Shown: piece after piece, positions 16,668-24,425 of the stretch
How the letters are laid out: every line of letters starts with the position of its first letter
Position numbering within the stretch: the first letter of the stretch is position 1
Source of the DNA: UBA5066 sp048500275
GTDB lineage: Bacteria > Acidobacteriota > Thermoanaerobaculia > UBA5066
Reading direction: 5' to 3'
Assembly: GCA_048500275.1 (NCBI GenBank)
Contig: JASNYI010000001.1
Location: 62,001-126,000 of the forward strand
Length of the DNA stretch: 64,000 nucleotides
Notes under the pieces: generated by a model
What the model was told of the DNA's origin: nothing
Databases searched by the model: none
What the model saw: the letters and a program-made list of their open reading frames with translations, nothing else
Program-made: the position numbers and the translations under genes

Positions 16668-16853
16668 TCGCCCTTCTCCAGCTTCTCGCCCTCCGCCTCC
16701 GCCCTCCGCAGATGATGCTCCCGACCGCCACGGTTTCGCCCCTCGGGCCCGAGAGGACGAGAACTCGCCCGCTCACCCGCCCGGACGAGAGGGAGCGGGG
16801 CCGTGGTTCATCACTTCGCATGCATTATGATGATTACGAGAGGAGCGCGTCCC

Positions 16854-17093
16854 ATGCCGTCCCTCCAGATCCGCGAGCTGCCCGCCGAGCTCTACGAAGC
16901 CCTCGCGCTCCGGGCCCGGCTCGAGCAGCGAAGCCTCGCCCAGCAGGCCGTCACGGAGCTCCGCAGGACGCTGAAGGGCGGATCGGCGCGCAGGCTCGTC
17001 CTCGAGGACGTGAGGCGACGCCTTCGCGAGGAGAAGGCGCGGTCTCCCCGCCTCTCCCTCGAGAAGCTCGTCAGCGAGGACCGGGCCCGGTGA
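16854..17093 (+). CDS. VapB/FitA-like antitoxin
   Basis: The 79-residue protein has an N-terminal ribbon-helix-helix DNA-binding segment (SLQIRELPAELYEALALRAR, EQRSLAQQAV) and a charged C-terminal tail that would wrap the toxin. It is the antitoxin of a VapBC pair, neutralising the PIN toxin encoded next and probably repressing its own promoter. ATG 16854 is preferred over an ATG 17 codons upstream because the RHH motif begins there and GAGAGGAG lies about 10 bp before it. The stop overlaps the toxin start by 4 bp. Confidence 0.85.
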   Translation: MPSLQIRELPAELYEALALRARLEQRSLAQQAVTELRRTLKGGSARRLVLEDVRRRLREEKARSPRLSLEKLVSEDRAR

Positions 17094-17515
17094 CGGCGCC
17101 TCGAATCGTTCTCGACGCCTCGGCGGCGATTCGCGTCGTTCTCGCGTCTCCCGGCATCGAGAAGGCGGTCGAGGCCCTCGAGCGTGCCTCCCTCGTCCTC
17201 GCCCCTTCCCTCTTCGCGAGCGAGACGGCGAGCGCCCTTCGGAAGCTCGGCCAGAAGGGCCTGCTCCCGCCGGAGGCCCTCGCCGATCGCTGGGAGATGG
17301 CGATGGCCCTTCCCGACCGGCTCTTCCCCGACCAGGATCTCGGCGTCGAAGCCCTCTCCGAATCGTCCCGCCACGGGCGCCCGGTCTACGACCTTCTCTA
17401 CGCCGTCCTCGCCCGACGCGAGGGATGCCGCGTCCTGACCTTCGACCGCCGGCTGATCACTCTCCTTCGGAACATGGGGATCGGAGTCGTCGGAGGAGGG
17501 ACGGCCAAAGGCTGA
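17090..17515 (+). CDS. VapC-like PIN-domain ribonuclease toxin
   Basis: The 141-residue PIN protein starts at GTG 17090. The acidic metal site is visible as Asp in VLDASAAI, Glu in LFASETASAL, and Asp residues in PVYDLLYAVLA and VLTFDRRL. VapC toxins are Mg2+-dependent RNases that cut tRNA or rRNA. The 4-bp overlap with the antitoxin gene ensures coupled translation. The pair sits between the organoarsenical operon and a metal transporter and has no evident functional link to either. Confidence 0.88.
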   Translation: MTAPRIVLDASAAIRVVLASPGIEKAVEALERASLVLAPSLFASETASALRKLGQKGLLPPEALADRWEMAMALPDRLFPDQDLGVEALSESSRHGRPVYDLLYAVLARREGCRVLTFDRRLITLLRNMGIGVVGGGTAKG

Positions 17516-17586
17516 CGGAGGGGAGACCTGTCTCCGGCACGAGAAAGACCTTCCCGAGGTCGTGATCCGGGTACCATTCCCGCCCC

Positions 17587-18393
17587 GTGACACCGCCCAC
17601 GCTGACGAGAACCCTGATCGCCATCCCGAGGATGGACTGCCCCTCCGAGGAGCGGCTCGTCCGGATGGCGCTCGACGGACTCGACGGCGTCGAGGAGCTG
17701 CGATTCGACCTGCAAGGCCGGACCCTTTCCGTGACCCACCGGGGAGAGCCCGGTCCGCTCCTCGCGAAGCTCGAGCCGCTCGGCCTCGGTGCCCGCGTCG
17801 AGGAGTCGGCCGAGGCCGACCCCGCCGAGGCGGCGGTTCCGGAGGCCCGCGACGAGGCGGGGACGCTTCGAATCCTCCTCGCCATCAATGCAGCCCTCTT
17901 CCTCGTCGAGATCGTGGCGGGCTGGCTTGCGCAGTCGACCGGCCTCATCGCCGATTCGCTCGACATGCTCGCCGACGCCTTCGTCTACGGCCTCGCCCTC
18001 TGGGCCGTCGCTCGCTCCTCCGGGGCGAAGCTCCGGGCCGCCCACGCCTCCGGCATCCTCCAGGCGCTGCTGGCGGCAGGCGTGTTCGTCGACGTGGCGC
18101 GGAGATGGGTCGTCGGGAGCGCGCCGGAGCCGCTGGCGATGATCGGGATCTCCACCCTCGCCCTCGCCGCGAACGTCAGTTGCCTGCTCCTCCTCGCCCG
18201 GCACCGGCAAGGGGGCGCGCACATGAAGGCGAGCTGGATCTTCTCGACGAACGACGTCCTGGCAAACCTCGGCGTCATGGCCGCGGGTGCGCTCGTCGAG
18301 GCGACCGGCTCCCGCCTCCCCGACCTCGTCATCGGGACCCTCGTCGCCGCGCTCGTCCTCCTCGGCGCCGTCCGGATACTCCGGTTGAGGTGA
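17587..18393 (+). CDS. HMA-like domain fused to CDF cation transporter
   Basis: The 268-residue protein starts at GTG 17587. Residues 1-75 form an HMA-like ferredoxin fold with RMDCPSEERLVRMAL. The usual CxxC is reduced to one Cys (CPSE), so it may bind metal differently or not at all. From residue about 93 it is a cation diffusion facilitator with metal-site Asp residues in LIADSLDMLADAF and a second pair in STNDVLANLGVM. The cytoplasmic C-terminal domain of typical CDFs is missing. It would export a divalent cation such as Zn2+, Co2+ or Cd2+. The cation cannot be predicted here. Confidence 0.82.
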   Translation: MTPPTLTRTLIAIPRMDCPSEERLVRMALDGLDGVEELRFDLQGRTLSVTHRGEPGPLLAKLEPLGLGARVEESAEADPAEAAVPEARDEAGTLRILLAINAALFLVEIVAGWLAQSTGLIADSLDMLADAFVYGLALWAVARSSGAKLRAAHASGILQALLAAGVFVDVARRWVVGSAPEPLAMIGISTLALAANVSCLLLLARHRQGGAHMKASWIFSTNDVLANLGVMAAGALVEATGSRLPDLVIGTLVAALVLLGAVRILRLR

Positions 18394-18461
18394 CGGAAGG
18401 GAGCGCCGGTCTGGCCGCTTCGAACCGGTGGCGCCAACGGCGCGAGCGGCCGGACCGCTGC

Positions 18462-19292
18462 TCAGCGCCCTTCCCCCTCCGTCTCCCACGAAACGAACGC
18501 CCACCGGTACGGCTCCCGGCCGCGCTCCGCGCGCCCGGGGTCCTCGCGGTACCAGGCCTCGAGGCGCTGCCGCTCGTCCTCGGAGAGGGAGCCGAGGGAG
18601 AACTCGACGCGCCGAACGAGCTGGTCGAGGCCCTGGCTCTCGTCGGGCCGCCGTCCGGCCCGGATGTAATCGAGCCGCGGATGGCGGCCCATCCGGTGGA
18701 GGAGGTTCACGATGTAGACGTAGTCCGGGTAGGACGGGCGCTCGCGCCCGAGGAGCGCGAGGACGTCGGCGCGGACGAAGCGCCCGCCGACGAGGCTCGT
18801 CAGGCAGACGCGCCGTCGCGCCTTCGCGTCGATGCGGGCGAGCGCGTCCTCCATGTCACGGACGAGCGTCGAGCGCGAGGCGAGGACGAGATCGCACGCC
18901 GGGACGTCGCTCCAGTCGTCTTCCCAGGAGCGGAGGATCGGCTCGACGTTCGCGAGGTCCCGCGCGGCGGCCTGCGTCATCAGCGCGTCGAGCATCCCCC
19001 GGCTGTAGTCGAGGCCATAGACGCGGTCGAGGCGCGGGGCGAGAGCGAGGGCGATCGTCCCGGGGCCGCACCCGACGTCGAGGAGCGTCCGGCACCCGGT
19101 GAGATCGACGAGCCGGAGAAGCTCGTCGACGTAGGGGCTTCCCGAGAGCTCGCGGCTCAGGTCGGCCGCGCGGGCGTCCCACGCCTCGGGCGGCTTCTCG
19201 CGGCTCCCGCTCGCCGCGAAGTGCTCCCGGTAGAGCCGGCCGAAGTCGACGTCGTCGATCGTCCGCGGGCGTTCTCCGCCGCCCTTCGTCAC
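18462..19292 (-). CDS. Class I SAM-dependent methyltransferase
   Basis: The 276-residue protein has the SAM-binding motif I LLDVGCGPGTIALAL and motif II YGLDYSRGMLDAL. GTG 19292 is chosen because it overlaps the upstream NTPase stop (GTGA) and has GGAGGGG 5 bp before it. It is the last gene of a minus-strand operon encoding an ABC importer, an NTPase and a ModE-like regulator. The substrate is unknown. Methyltransferases of this type recur beside FecCD-type importers. That context suggests a role with the imported metal or its ligand, but this is not shown. Confidence 0.78.
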   Translation of the reverse strand: MTKGGGERPRTIDDVDFGRLYREHFAASGSREKPPEAWDARAADLSRELSGSPYVDELLRLVDLTGCRTLLDVGCGPGTIALALAPRLDRVYGLDYSRGMLDALMTQAAARDLANVEPILRSWEDDWSDVPACDLVLASRSTLVRDMEDALARIDAKARRRVCLTSLVGGRFVRADVLALLGRERPSYPDYVYIVNLLHRMGRHPRLDYIRAGRRPDESQGLDQLVRRVEFSLGSLSEDERQRLEAWYREDPGRAERGREPYRWAFVSWETEGEGR

Positions 19293-19834
19293 GGGGTCCC
19301 CTCCAGCTCCCATACGAGCGCCGCACCGGGCCACCGGGCGCGCGCGGCGTCGACGAGCGCGGGGCGGACGACGACGACGGCGAGACGGTAGCGCCGAGAG
19401 TCGAGAAGCGCGAACGCGGCGGTGAGGCCGCTTCCTCGTCCGAACTCCAGCGGCCCCAGCTCGTCGACGAAGAGGAGGTCGCAGGCTCCGATTCGGGCGA
19501 GGAGCGCGTTTCCGAAGGCCAGCGCCTCCGGGTCGAAATGCCAGCCGAGGCCCCCGGTCCCGGGAAGGTCCGTCCGGGCCCGCTCCGCGAGGCGGCGGCG
19601 CTCACCGGAGGCGACGTCGAGGAGGTCGATACCGGTCTTCTCGCCACCGACGAGGACCGGCGGCGAGACGAGGCCAGCTACGGCGAGCCCCGCGTCGCGC
19701 TCCGCGCGCGCGAGAGCCTCGCACCACCGGGTCTTCCCCGCGCCCCGCCCTCCGGTCACGAGAGCGAGGGTGCCCTCCGGGAACTCGGCCCACGCCGCGA
19801 CGAGCTCCTCCGGAGCGGGCGGACGCACGCTCAC
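19289..19834 (-). CDS. P-loop NTPase, THEP1-like, in ABC importer operon
   Basis: The 181-residue protein has Walker A GGRGAGKTR (residues about 28-36) and Walker B ACDLLFVDELGPLEF, matching THEP1-type nucleoside triphosphatases. The core contains KTGIDLLDVASGERRRLAER, seen in small NTPases next to metal transport genes. Start GTG 19834 overlaps the ATPase stop by 4 bp. It is cytoplasmic. The function is unknown; a regulatory or cofactor-processing role in molybdenum or tungsten supply is a guess from context. Confidence 0.75.
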   Translation of the reverse strand: MSVRPPAPEELVAAWAEFPEGTLALVTGGRGAGKTRWCEALARAERDAGLAVAGLVSPPVLVGGEKTGIDLLDVASGERRRLAERARTDLPGTGGLGWHFDPEALAFGNALLARIGACDLLFVDELGPLEFGRGSGLTAAFALLDSRRYRLAVVVVRPALVDAARARWPGAALVWELEGTP

Positions 19835-20595
19835 GACCGTCTCCCGGCCGGCGCGAGGCGCGCGGCGACGGCCGCGAGATCGGCCGCGTAGAGGTGCGCG
19901 AGCCGCTCGGGCGTCGCGGTCTCACGCGGCGGCCCGTGCGCGACGATGCGCCCCGCTTCGAGGAGCGCGATCCGGTCCGCGGCCTCGAGCGCGTGCTCCG
20001 GCTGGTGGGTCGACATGAGAATTCCGATGCCGTCGTCGCGGAGGCGGCGGACCTCCGAAAGGACGCGCAGCTGGTTGCCGAAGTCGAGGCTCGCCGTCGG
20101 CTCGTCGAGGATCAGGACCCCCGCCTCCTGCGCGAGCGCCCGGGCGATGAGGGTGAGCTGGCGCTCGCCGCCGGAGATCTGCGTGTAGACGCGCGCGGCG
20201 AGCCGGCCGATGCCGAGCCGCTCGAGGGCCGAGCGGGAGACGTCGTGGTCGCGCCGCGAGGGAGCGGCGAATCGCCCGCGGCGCGCGGTGCGGCCCATCA
20301 GGACGACGTCCTCCACCGTGAAGGCGAAGAGGCCGGCGTGGGCCTGAGGCACCCAGCCGAGGAGCCGTGCCCGGTCGCGCCGCGACCAGCTCGAGAGCGG
20401 CCGGCCCGCGACGCGCACCTCCCCGGCGATCGGCGGCAGGACGCCGAGGAGCGTCCGGAAGAGCGTCGTCTTCCCTCCCCCGTTCGGGCCGAGGAGGCAG
20501 ACGATCTCCCCGCCGGCGAGGTCGAGGTCGACTCCCTCGCCGACCGGGCTCCCGTCGTAGCCGAAGCTCAGGCCGCGCGCCTCGAGCTTCGTCAC
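19831..20595 (-). CDS. ABC importer ATP-binding protein (FecE/BtuD/MolC-like)
   Basis: The 254-residue ATPase has Walker A GPNGGGKTT, Q-loop VPQAHAG, signature SGGERQ, Walker B LILDEPTASLD and the H-loop STHQ. It powers the permease encoded just upstream. GTG 20595 is the start because the permease stop overlaps it (GTGA); the frame upstream is antisense-like and not genuine. The family serves cobalamin, siderophores, haem and, in MolBC, molybdate. The adjacent ModE-like regulator favours molybdate or tungstate. Confidence 0.92.
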   Translation of the reverse strand: MTKLEARGLSFGYDGSPVGEGVDLDLAGGEIVCLLGPNGGGKTTLFRTLLGVLPPIAGEVRVAGRPLSSWSRRDRARLLGWVPQAHAGLFAFTVEDVVLMGRTARRGRFAAPSRRDHDVSRSALERLGIGRLAARVYTQISGGERQLTLIARALAQEAGVLILDEPTASLDFGNQLRVLSEVRRLRDDGIGILMSTHQPEHALEAADRIALLEAGRIVAHGPPRETATPERLAHLYAADLAAVAARLAPAGRRS

Positions 20596-21578
20596 GCCGA
20601 GCGTCCTCCCCGCGCGAGGAGCCAGAGGAACGCGGGCGCCCCGACGAGCGCGGTGAGGATGCCGAGCGGCAGCTCGATCGCCGCGGCGCTTCGGGCAAGC
20701 GTGTCGGCGATGGCGACGAAGGCGGCGCCAAGGAGGAGCGCGGCGGGGAGCGATCGCGCGAACCGCGGCCCGACGAGGAGCCGTGCGGCGTGCGGCACGA
20801 CGAGGCCGACCCACCCGACGACCCCTGCGATCGCCACGGAGGCGCCCGTCACCAGCGTAGCGGCGACGATGAGCGTAAGGCGCAGGCGCGAAACGTCCTC
20901 GCCGAGAGCCGCGGCCTCTTCGTCGGAGAGCGTCAGGAGGTCGATCCTGTGGCGAAGAAGGAGGAGCGGGAGGAGGCCCGCCGCGACGAGCGGGGCGGCC
21001 CGCGCGACGTCGCCCGAGGCGGCGGCGCTGAGGCCCCCGAGGAGCCAGAACGTGATCGACGGGAGCTGCACGGTGGGATCGGCGAGGACCTTCGTGAGCG
21101 AGATCCCGGCGGAGAAGAGCGTTCCGATCGCGATGCCGGCGAGGACGAGGACGAGGACCGGGTCGTGGCGCCTCACCCGTCCGGCGACGAGCGTGACGAG
21201 CCCCACGGCGGCGAGGCCGCCCGCGAAGGCCGCGGCCTGGATGCCGAGCGTCGGGAGGCCGAGGAGGATGGCGAGCGCCGCCCCCATCCCGGCCCCCGCG
21301 GAGGCGCCGAGGATGTCGGGCGAGACGAGCGGGTTGCGGAACATCGCCTGGTAGGACGTTCCGGCCGCCGAGAGGGCCGCCCCGACGAGGAGGGCCGCGG
21401 CGAGGCGCGGGAGGCGGAGGCTCCAGACGACCATCGCGGCCTGCCCCTCCGCCGAAGGCCCTCCGAGGAGCGCGCGGAGGAGGTCGGCGGGGCCCAGCGC
21501 GATCGGGCCGGCGGCGAGCCCGACGACGACGGCGAGGGCGAGGAGCGTCGCGAGCGCCAGCCAGGGCCACTTCGTCAT
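20592..21578 (-). CDS. ABC importer permease, FecCD/BtuC/MolB-like
   Basis: The 328-residue polytopic protein is the normal length for FecCD permeases, with about ten helices. Family motifs include RLPRLAAALLVGAALSAAG, GTSYQAMFRNPLVSPDILG with GASAGAGMGAALA, and the ATPase-coupling loop VGLVVPHAARLLVG. ATG 21578 overlaps the binding-protein stop by 1 bp (TGATG). The permease forms the channel of a type II importer with the ATPase and binding protein on either side. Confidence 0.93.
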   Translation of the reverse strand: MTKWPWLALATLLALAVVVGLAAGPIALGPADLLRALLGGPSAEGQAAMVVWSLRLPRLAAALLVGAALSAAGTSYQAMFRNPLVSPDILGASAGAGMGAALAILLGLPTLGIQAAAFAGGLAAVGLVTLVAGRVRRHDPVLVLVLAGIAIGTLFSAGISLTKVLADPTVQLPSITFWLLGGLSAAASGDVARAAPLVAAGLLPLLLLRHRIDLLTLSDEEAAALGEDVSRLRLTLIVAATLVTGASVAIAGVVGWVGLVVPHAARLLVGPRFARSLPAALLLGAAFVAIADTLARSAAAIELPLGILTALVGAPAFLWLLARGGRSA

Positions 21579-22597
21579 CAGGACCCCGCCAGGAGACGCT
21601 CGATCGCCGCGCGCTCGGGCGCGAATCCGTAGAAGGCCAGATGAAACGCGCGGACTCGCCCGGCCTCGTCGCTCCCCGTCGCCGCTGCGTGAAGGCGGGA
21701 GGCGAGCCACGGCAGGCCGGCGAGGCGGTTGACGCCGGGAGGCTCGTCGAGCCACCCGAAGGGGAGCCTCGGCACGAGGTGGAACCTCCTCGCCCGGAGG
21801 GCCGGGAGGCGGCTCCAGAGGTCGTCCCGCGGCGCGCTCGCGAAGAAGCCCGCGTCCTGCGTCAGGATGATCTCCGGCGCCCAGGCCGCGACCTGCTCGA
21901 ACGAGACCCGCGCGACGCCGCCTCCCGGACCGGTCGCGACGCTCTCCCCGCCCGCGATCGCGAGCGACTCGGCGTTGAGCGATCCGGCCTTCACCGTCTC
22001 CAGGCCATCGGGGCCGCGGGCGACGTAGACGCGGGGCGCCCGCGCGCCGGTGCGGTGACCCGCTTTCCTCGCCTCGGCGAGGAGCCGCTCCGCCTCGCGC
22101 GCGAGCGTGGCGCCGCGCTCCGCGACGCCGAGGAGCCGACCCGTCTCCGAGAGCTGCCACCGGCTGTCAGCAAGACGCCCCGGCACGAGGAGGTACGGGA
22201 TGCCCGTTCGCGCGTGGACGCTCTCGGCGGCCGAGAGATACGTCGCGTCCACCGTGCCCACGTCGAGGATCAGGTCGGGCGCCAGGGCGAGGAGCTTCTC
22301 GAGCGGCATCGTGCTGCCGCGCCCGGAGAGCCGGCCGAGGAAGGGGCGCTCCCGGACCTCCGGTGCGAGGAAGGCCCGCGCTTCGGGCGACACCTGCATC
22401 GGCCAGCCGAGGAGACGGTCGGGGGCGAGAACGTGCGCCAGGACCGCCGCGGGCGGCCCGGCGGCGAAGACGCGCCGGATTCGATCGGGCTTCGGAAGTC
22501 TCCCGAAGACGCGCACCTCCCGTCCGGCCCCGGCTTCGCCGAGAAGGCGCGAGGCGGGGAGGGCCGCCAGAGCTGCGAGGAAGGAGCGCCGGCTCAT
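21578..22597 (-). CDS. ABC importer periplasmic binding protein (FecB/BtuF/MolA-like)
   Basis: The 339-residue protein begins MSRRSFLAALAALPAS, a Tat-like signal with twin Arg. The mature part has two lobes joined by a helix, with RVFAAGPPAAVLAHVLAPDRLLGW and LALAPDLILDVGTVDATYLSAA typical of the PF01497 fold. A Tat signal is uncommon for this family. No TonB receptor gene is nearby, arguing weakly against cobalamin or siderophore as substrate. MolA, a member of this fold, binds molybdate and tungstate. The palindrome upstream and the ModE-like gene fit that. The ligand is inferred. Confidence 0.85.
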   Translation of the reverse strand: MSRRSFLAALAALPASRLLGEAGAGREVRVFGRLPKPDRIRRVFAAGPPAAVLAHVLAPDRLLGWPMQVSPEARAFLAPEVRERPFLGRLSGRGSTMPLEKLLALAPDLILDVGTVDATYLSAAESVHARTGIPYLLVPGRLADSRWQLSETGRLLGVAERGATLAREAERLLAEARKAGHRTGARAPRVYVARGPDGLETVKAGSLNAESLAIAGGESVATGPGGGVARVSFEQVAAWAPEIILTQDAGFFASAPRDDLWSRLPALRARRFHLVPRLPFGWLDEPPGVNRLAGLPWLASRLHAAATGSDEAGRVRAFHLAFYGFAPERAAIERLLAGS

Positions 22598-22630
22598 CGA
22601 AGCCGGGCTCGACCGCGGACGCGGCCCGAG

Positions 22631-22654
22631 CGATATCACAATTGAAATATATCG
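22631..22654. promoter_or_regulatory. Palindrome CGATAT-N12-ATATCG, candidate ModE operator
   Basis: Perfect 6-bp arms (22631-22636 and 22649-22654) flank a 12-bp AT-rich centre. The site lies 34 bp upstream of the binding-protein start, in the 97-bp gap after the ModE-like gene. ModE sites in other bacteria are also AT-rich inverted repeats bounded by CG. It stands out against the surrounding GC-rich sequence. Confidence 0.5.
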
Positions 22655-22694
22655 GTCCGCATGCGCCGACGCAACGAAGGCTGCGGGCCCCTGG

Positions 22695-23066
22695 TCACCG
22701 TCGCAGCTCCCTCCGCAGCCGCGCGAGGCCCGGGGCCACGGCTTCGAGGGCGGCCTGCTCCATCTCCCGGTAGAGGCGCGCGACCCGGCGCCCGAGGGGC
22801 GTGAGGCTCGCGCCACCGTGGGTGGTGCCGCCGCGCTCGAGGCGGACGAGCGGGGCGCGGAACTCCTTGTTCACGACCTTCACGAGCGACCACGCCCTCA
22901 TGTAGGACATCCCGAGCGCGGAGGCCGCGGCGCGGACGGAGCCCGCGCGCTCGATCGCCTCGAGGAGATCCGCCCTCCCCGGGCCGAGGACGATGACCGC
23001 CCCTCGCACGAACCGCAGGCGCGGCACCGCTTCCACGCGCCGGGATGGGTCCTTTCGGAGACTCAC
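22695..23066 (-). CDS. modE: ModE-like winged-helix regulator (DNA-binding domain only)
   Basis: The 123-residue protein matches the N-terminal DNA-binding domain of ModE: LGPGRADLLEAIERAGSVR, ALGMSYMRAWSLVKVVN, GGASLTPLGRRVARLYREME. It lacks the C-terminal molbindin domains of E. coli ModE, so it resembles the many short ModE-like proteins. It heads the ABC-importer operon, consistent with molybdate-responsive control of that importer and perhaps of Mo genes elsewhere. The GTG start at 23066 is tentative, with no strong ribosome-binding site; a later GTG near residue 11 is possible. Confidence 0.82.
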   Translation of the reverse strand: MSLRKDPSRRVEAVPRLRFVRGAVIVLGPGRADLLEAIERAGSVRAAASALGMSYMRAWSLVKVVNKEFRAPLVRLERGGTTHGGASLTPLGRRVARLYREMEQAALEAVAPGLARLRRELRR

Positions 23067-23113
23067 GGAGGGATCATAGGGCGCACTCGCCGCCCTCGAC
23101 GCCGACCCGGCCC

Positions 23114-23141
23114 TTGACATATCAAGTTTCGTGGATATATT
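23114..23141 (+). promoter_or_regulatory. Sigma-70 promoter and palindrome of arsR; likely leaderless transcript
   Basis: TTGACA (23114-23119) and TATATT (23136-23141) are 16 bp apart. ATATC (23119-23123) and GATAT (23134-23138) form an inverted repeat across the spacer, beginning ATCAAG like the other ArsR-type sites here. Transcription would start at about 23148, essentially at the ATG 23149, so the arsR message may be leaderless. Confidence 0.65.
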
Positions 23142-23148
23142 TACCCTC

Positions 23149-23514
23149 ATGGCGACCTCGACGTCCCGCGCGAAGCCGGCCCGGCCCGGCCTTCTCCCCA
23201 CGAGGGAGGACCACGCGGAGCGTCTCGCCGACCTCTTCCACGCCCTCTCCGACCCCACGCGCCTCCGGATCCTCGCGGCTCTCCGCAACGGCGAGCAGTG
23301 CGTCTGCAACCTGACGGGGCTCCTCGTCGCCCAGCAGTCCCGCCTCTCGTTCCACATGAAGACCCTGAAAGACGCCGGCCTCGTCAAGGACCGGCGGGAG
23401 GGACGCTGGATCCACTACTCGCTCGTCCCCGAGGCGGTGGAGGAGATCCGGGTCGCCCTCGAGGATCTCGCGGAAGCCGCGAAGGCCTCGGCCGCGAGCT
23501 GCTGCCGGCGCTGA
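23149..23514 (+). CDS. arsR: ArsR-family metalloid-responsive repressor
   Basis: The 121-residue winged-helix protein contains FHALSDPTRLRILAAL and NGEQCVCNLTGLL, the ArsR Cys-x-Cys metalloid-binding helix. The recognition segment AQQSRLSFHMKTLKDAGLV follows, and then RREGRWIHYSL. It ends with a Cys pair (ASCCRR) that could contribute a third ligand. It would repress its own gene and the downstream arsenic genes until As(III) binds. A GTG six codons upstream (23131) is in frame but lies within the promoter, so ATG 23149 is preferred. It could also act on the arsEPFG operator at 13271. Confidence 0.92.
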   Translation: MATSTSRAKPARPGLLPTREDHAERLADLFHALSDPTRLRILAALRNGEQCVCNLTGLLVAQQSRLSFHMKTLKDAGLVKDRREGRWIHYSLVPEAVEEIRVALEDLAEAAKASAASCCRR

Positions 23515-23536
23515 AACCCCTTTTTTTCTTCTACGT

Positions 23537-23552
23537 ATCGAGAATTCTTGAT
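23537..23552. promoter_or_regulatory. ArsR-like operator upstream of arsM
   Basis: ATCGAGAATTCTTGAT is a near-perfect palindrome (one mismatched pair), extended by T and A on the two sides. It lies 16 bp before the arsM start and shares its ATC..AGAAT..TGAT pattern with the site at 13271-13286. It could give arsM and the genes behind it separate arsenic control. Confidence 0.6.
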
Positions 23553-23567
23553 AGAAAGGAACACGCC

Positions 23568-24416
23568 ATGAACGACGACCAGATCCGCGACATCGTGAGA
23601 GAGAAGTACGGGAAGGCCGCCCTGCAGGTGGCAGAGGGACGCGCCTCCTGCTGCGGACCGGAGCCGTCGGCCTGCTGCGGCACGGCCCCGTCGGCCTCCG
23701 GCCTGTCCGGCGACCCGATCACCTCGAACCTCTACGCCGACGACGAGAAGGACCTGCTTCCGACGACGGCCGTCCAGGCCTCCCTCGGCTGCGGCAACCC
23801 GACCGCCCTCGCGAAGCTCGAGGAGGGGCAGGTCGTCCTCGACCTCGGCTCCGGCGGCGGCATCGACGTCCTCCTCTCGGCGAAGCGGGTCGGCCCGACG
23901 GGCAAGGCCTACGGCCTCGACATGACCGACGAGATGCTCTCCCTCGCGCGCGAGAACCAGGCGAAGGCGGGGGCGACGAACGTCGAGTTCCTGAAGGGGA
24001 CGATGGAAGAGATCCCTCTCCCCGACGCGAGCGTCGATGTCGTCATCTCGAACTGCGTCATCAACCTCGCCGCCGACAAGGACCTGGTCCTGCGCGAGGC
24101 GTTCCGCGTCCTGAAGCCGGGCGGCCGTTTCGCCGTCTCGGACGTCGTGACGAAGGGGGAGATCCCCGCGCCCGTGAAGAAGAGCGTCGAGCTCTGGATC
24201 GGCTGCATCGCCGGGGCCCTCGACGAGGACGAGTACGTCGGCAAGCTCCGCGCCGCGGGCTTCACGGACGTGACCGTCGAGCCGACGCGGATCTACCGGG
24301 TCGACGACGCCCGCGAGTTCCTCGCTTCCGCGGGGATCGACGTCGACGCCCTCGGCGCGGAGGTCGACGGGAAGTTCCGGAGCGCCTTCGTCCGCGCGGT
24401 GAAGCCCGCCGCGTAG
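23568..24416 (+). CDS. arsM: Arsenite S-adenosylmethionine methyltransferase
   Basis: The 282-residue protein has SAM motif I VLDLGSGGGIDVLL and three cysteines in the ArsM catalytic arrangement: Cys75 (SLGCGNP), Cys163 (SNCVINL) and Cys213 (WIGCIAG). It methylates As(III) to mono-, di- and trimethyl species. The N-terminus carries two Cys pairs (CCGPEPSACCG, residues 28-37), which resemble the CC repeats in the small peptide at 33921-34091. ATG 23568 is preceded by AAAGGA. The product, methylarsenite, is a substrate of ArsP-type permeases, linking this gene to 13658-14845. Confidence 0.95.
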   Translation: MNDDQIRDIVREKYGKAALQVAEGRASCCGPEPSACCGTAPSASGLSGDPITSNLYADDEKDLLPTTAVQASLGCGNPTALAKLEEGQVVLDLGSGGGIDVLLSAKRVGPTGKAYGLDMTDEMLSLARENQAKAGATNVEFLKGTMEEIPLPDASVDVVISNCVINLAADKDLVLREAFRVLKPGGRFAVSDVVTKGEIPAPVKKSVELWIGCIAGALDEDEYVGKLRAAGFTDVTVEPTRIYRVDDAREFLASAGIDVDALGAEVDGKFRSAFVRAVKPAA

Positions 24417-24425
24417 GAGGTCAGA

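Noticed and set aside
19831..22597. Vitamin B12 importer BtuCDF
   Set aside because: No cobalamin riboswitch-like leader, TonB receptor or cobalamin genes nearby, and the operon starts with a ModE-like regulator. It is not excluded, only less likely.
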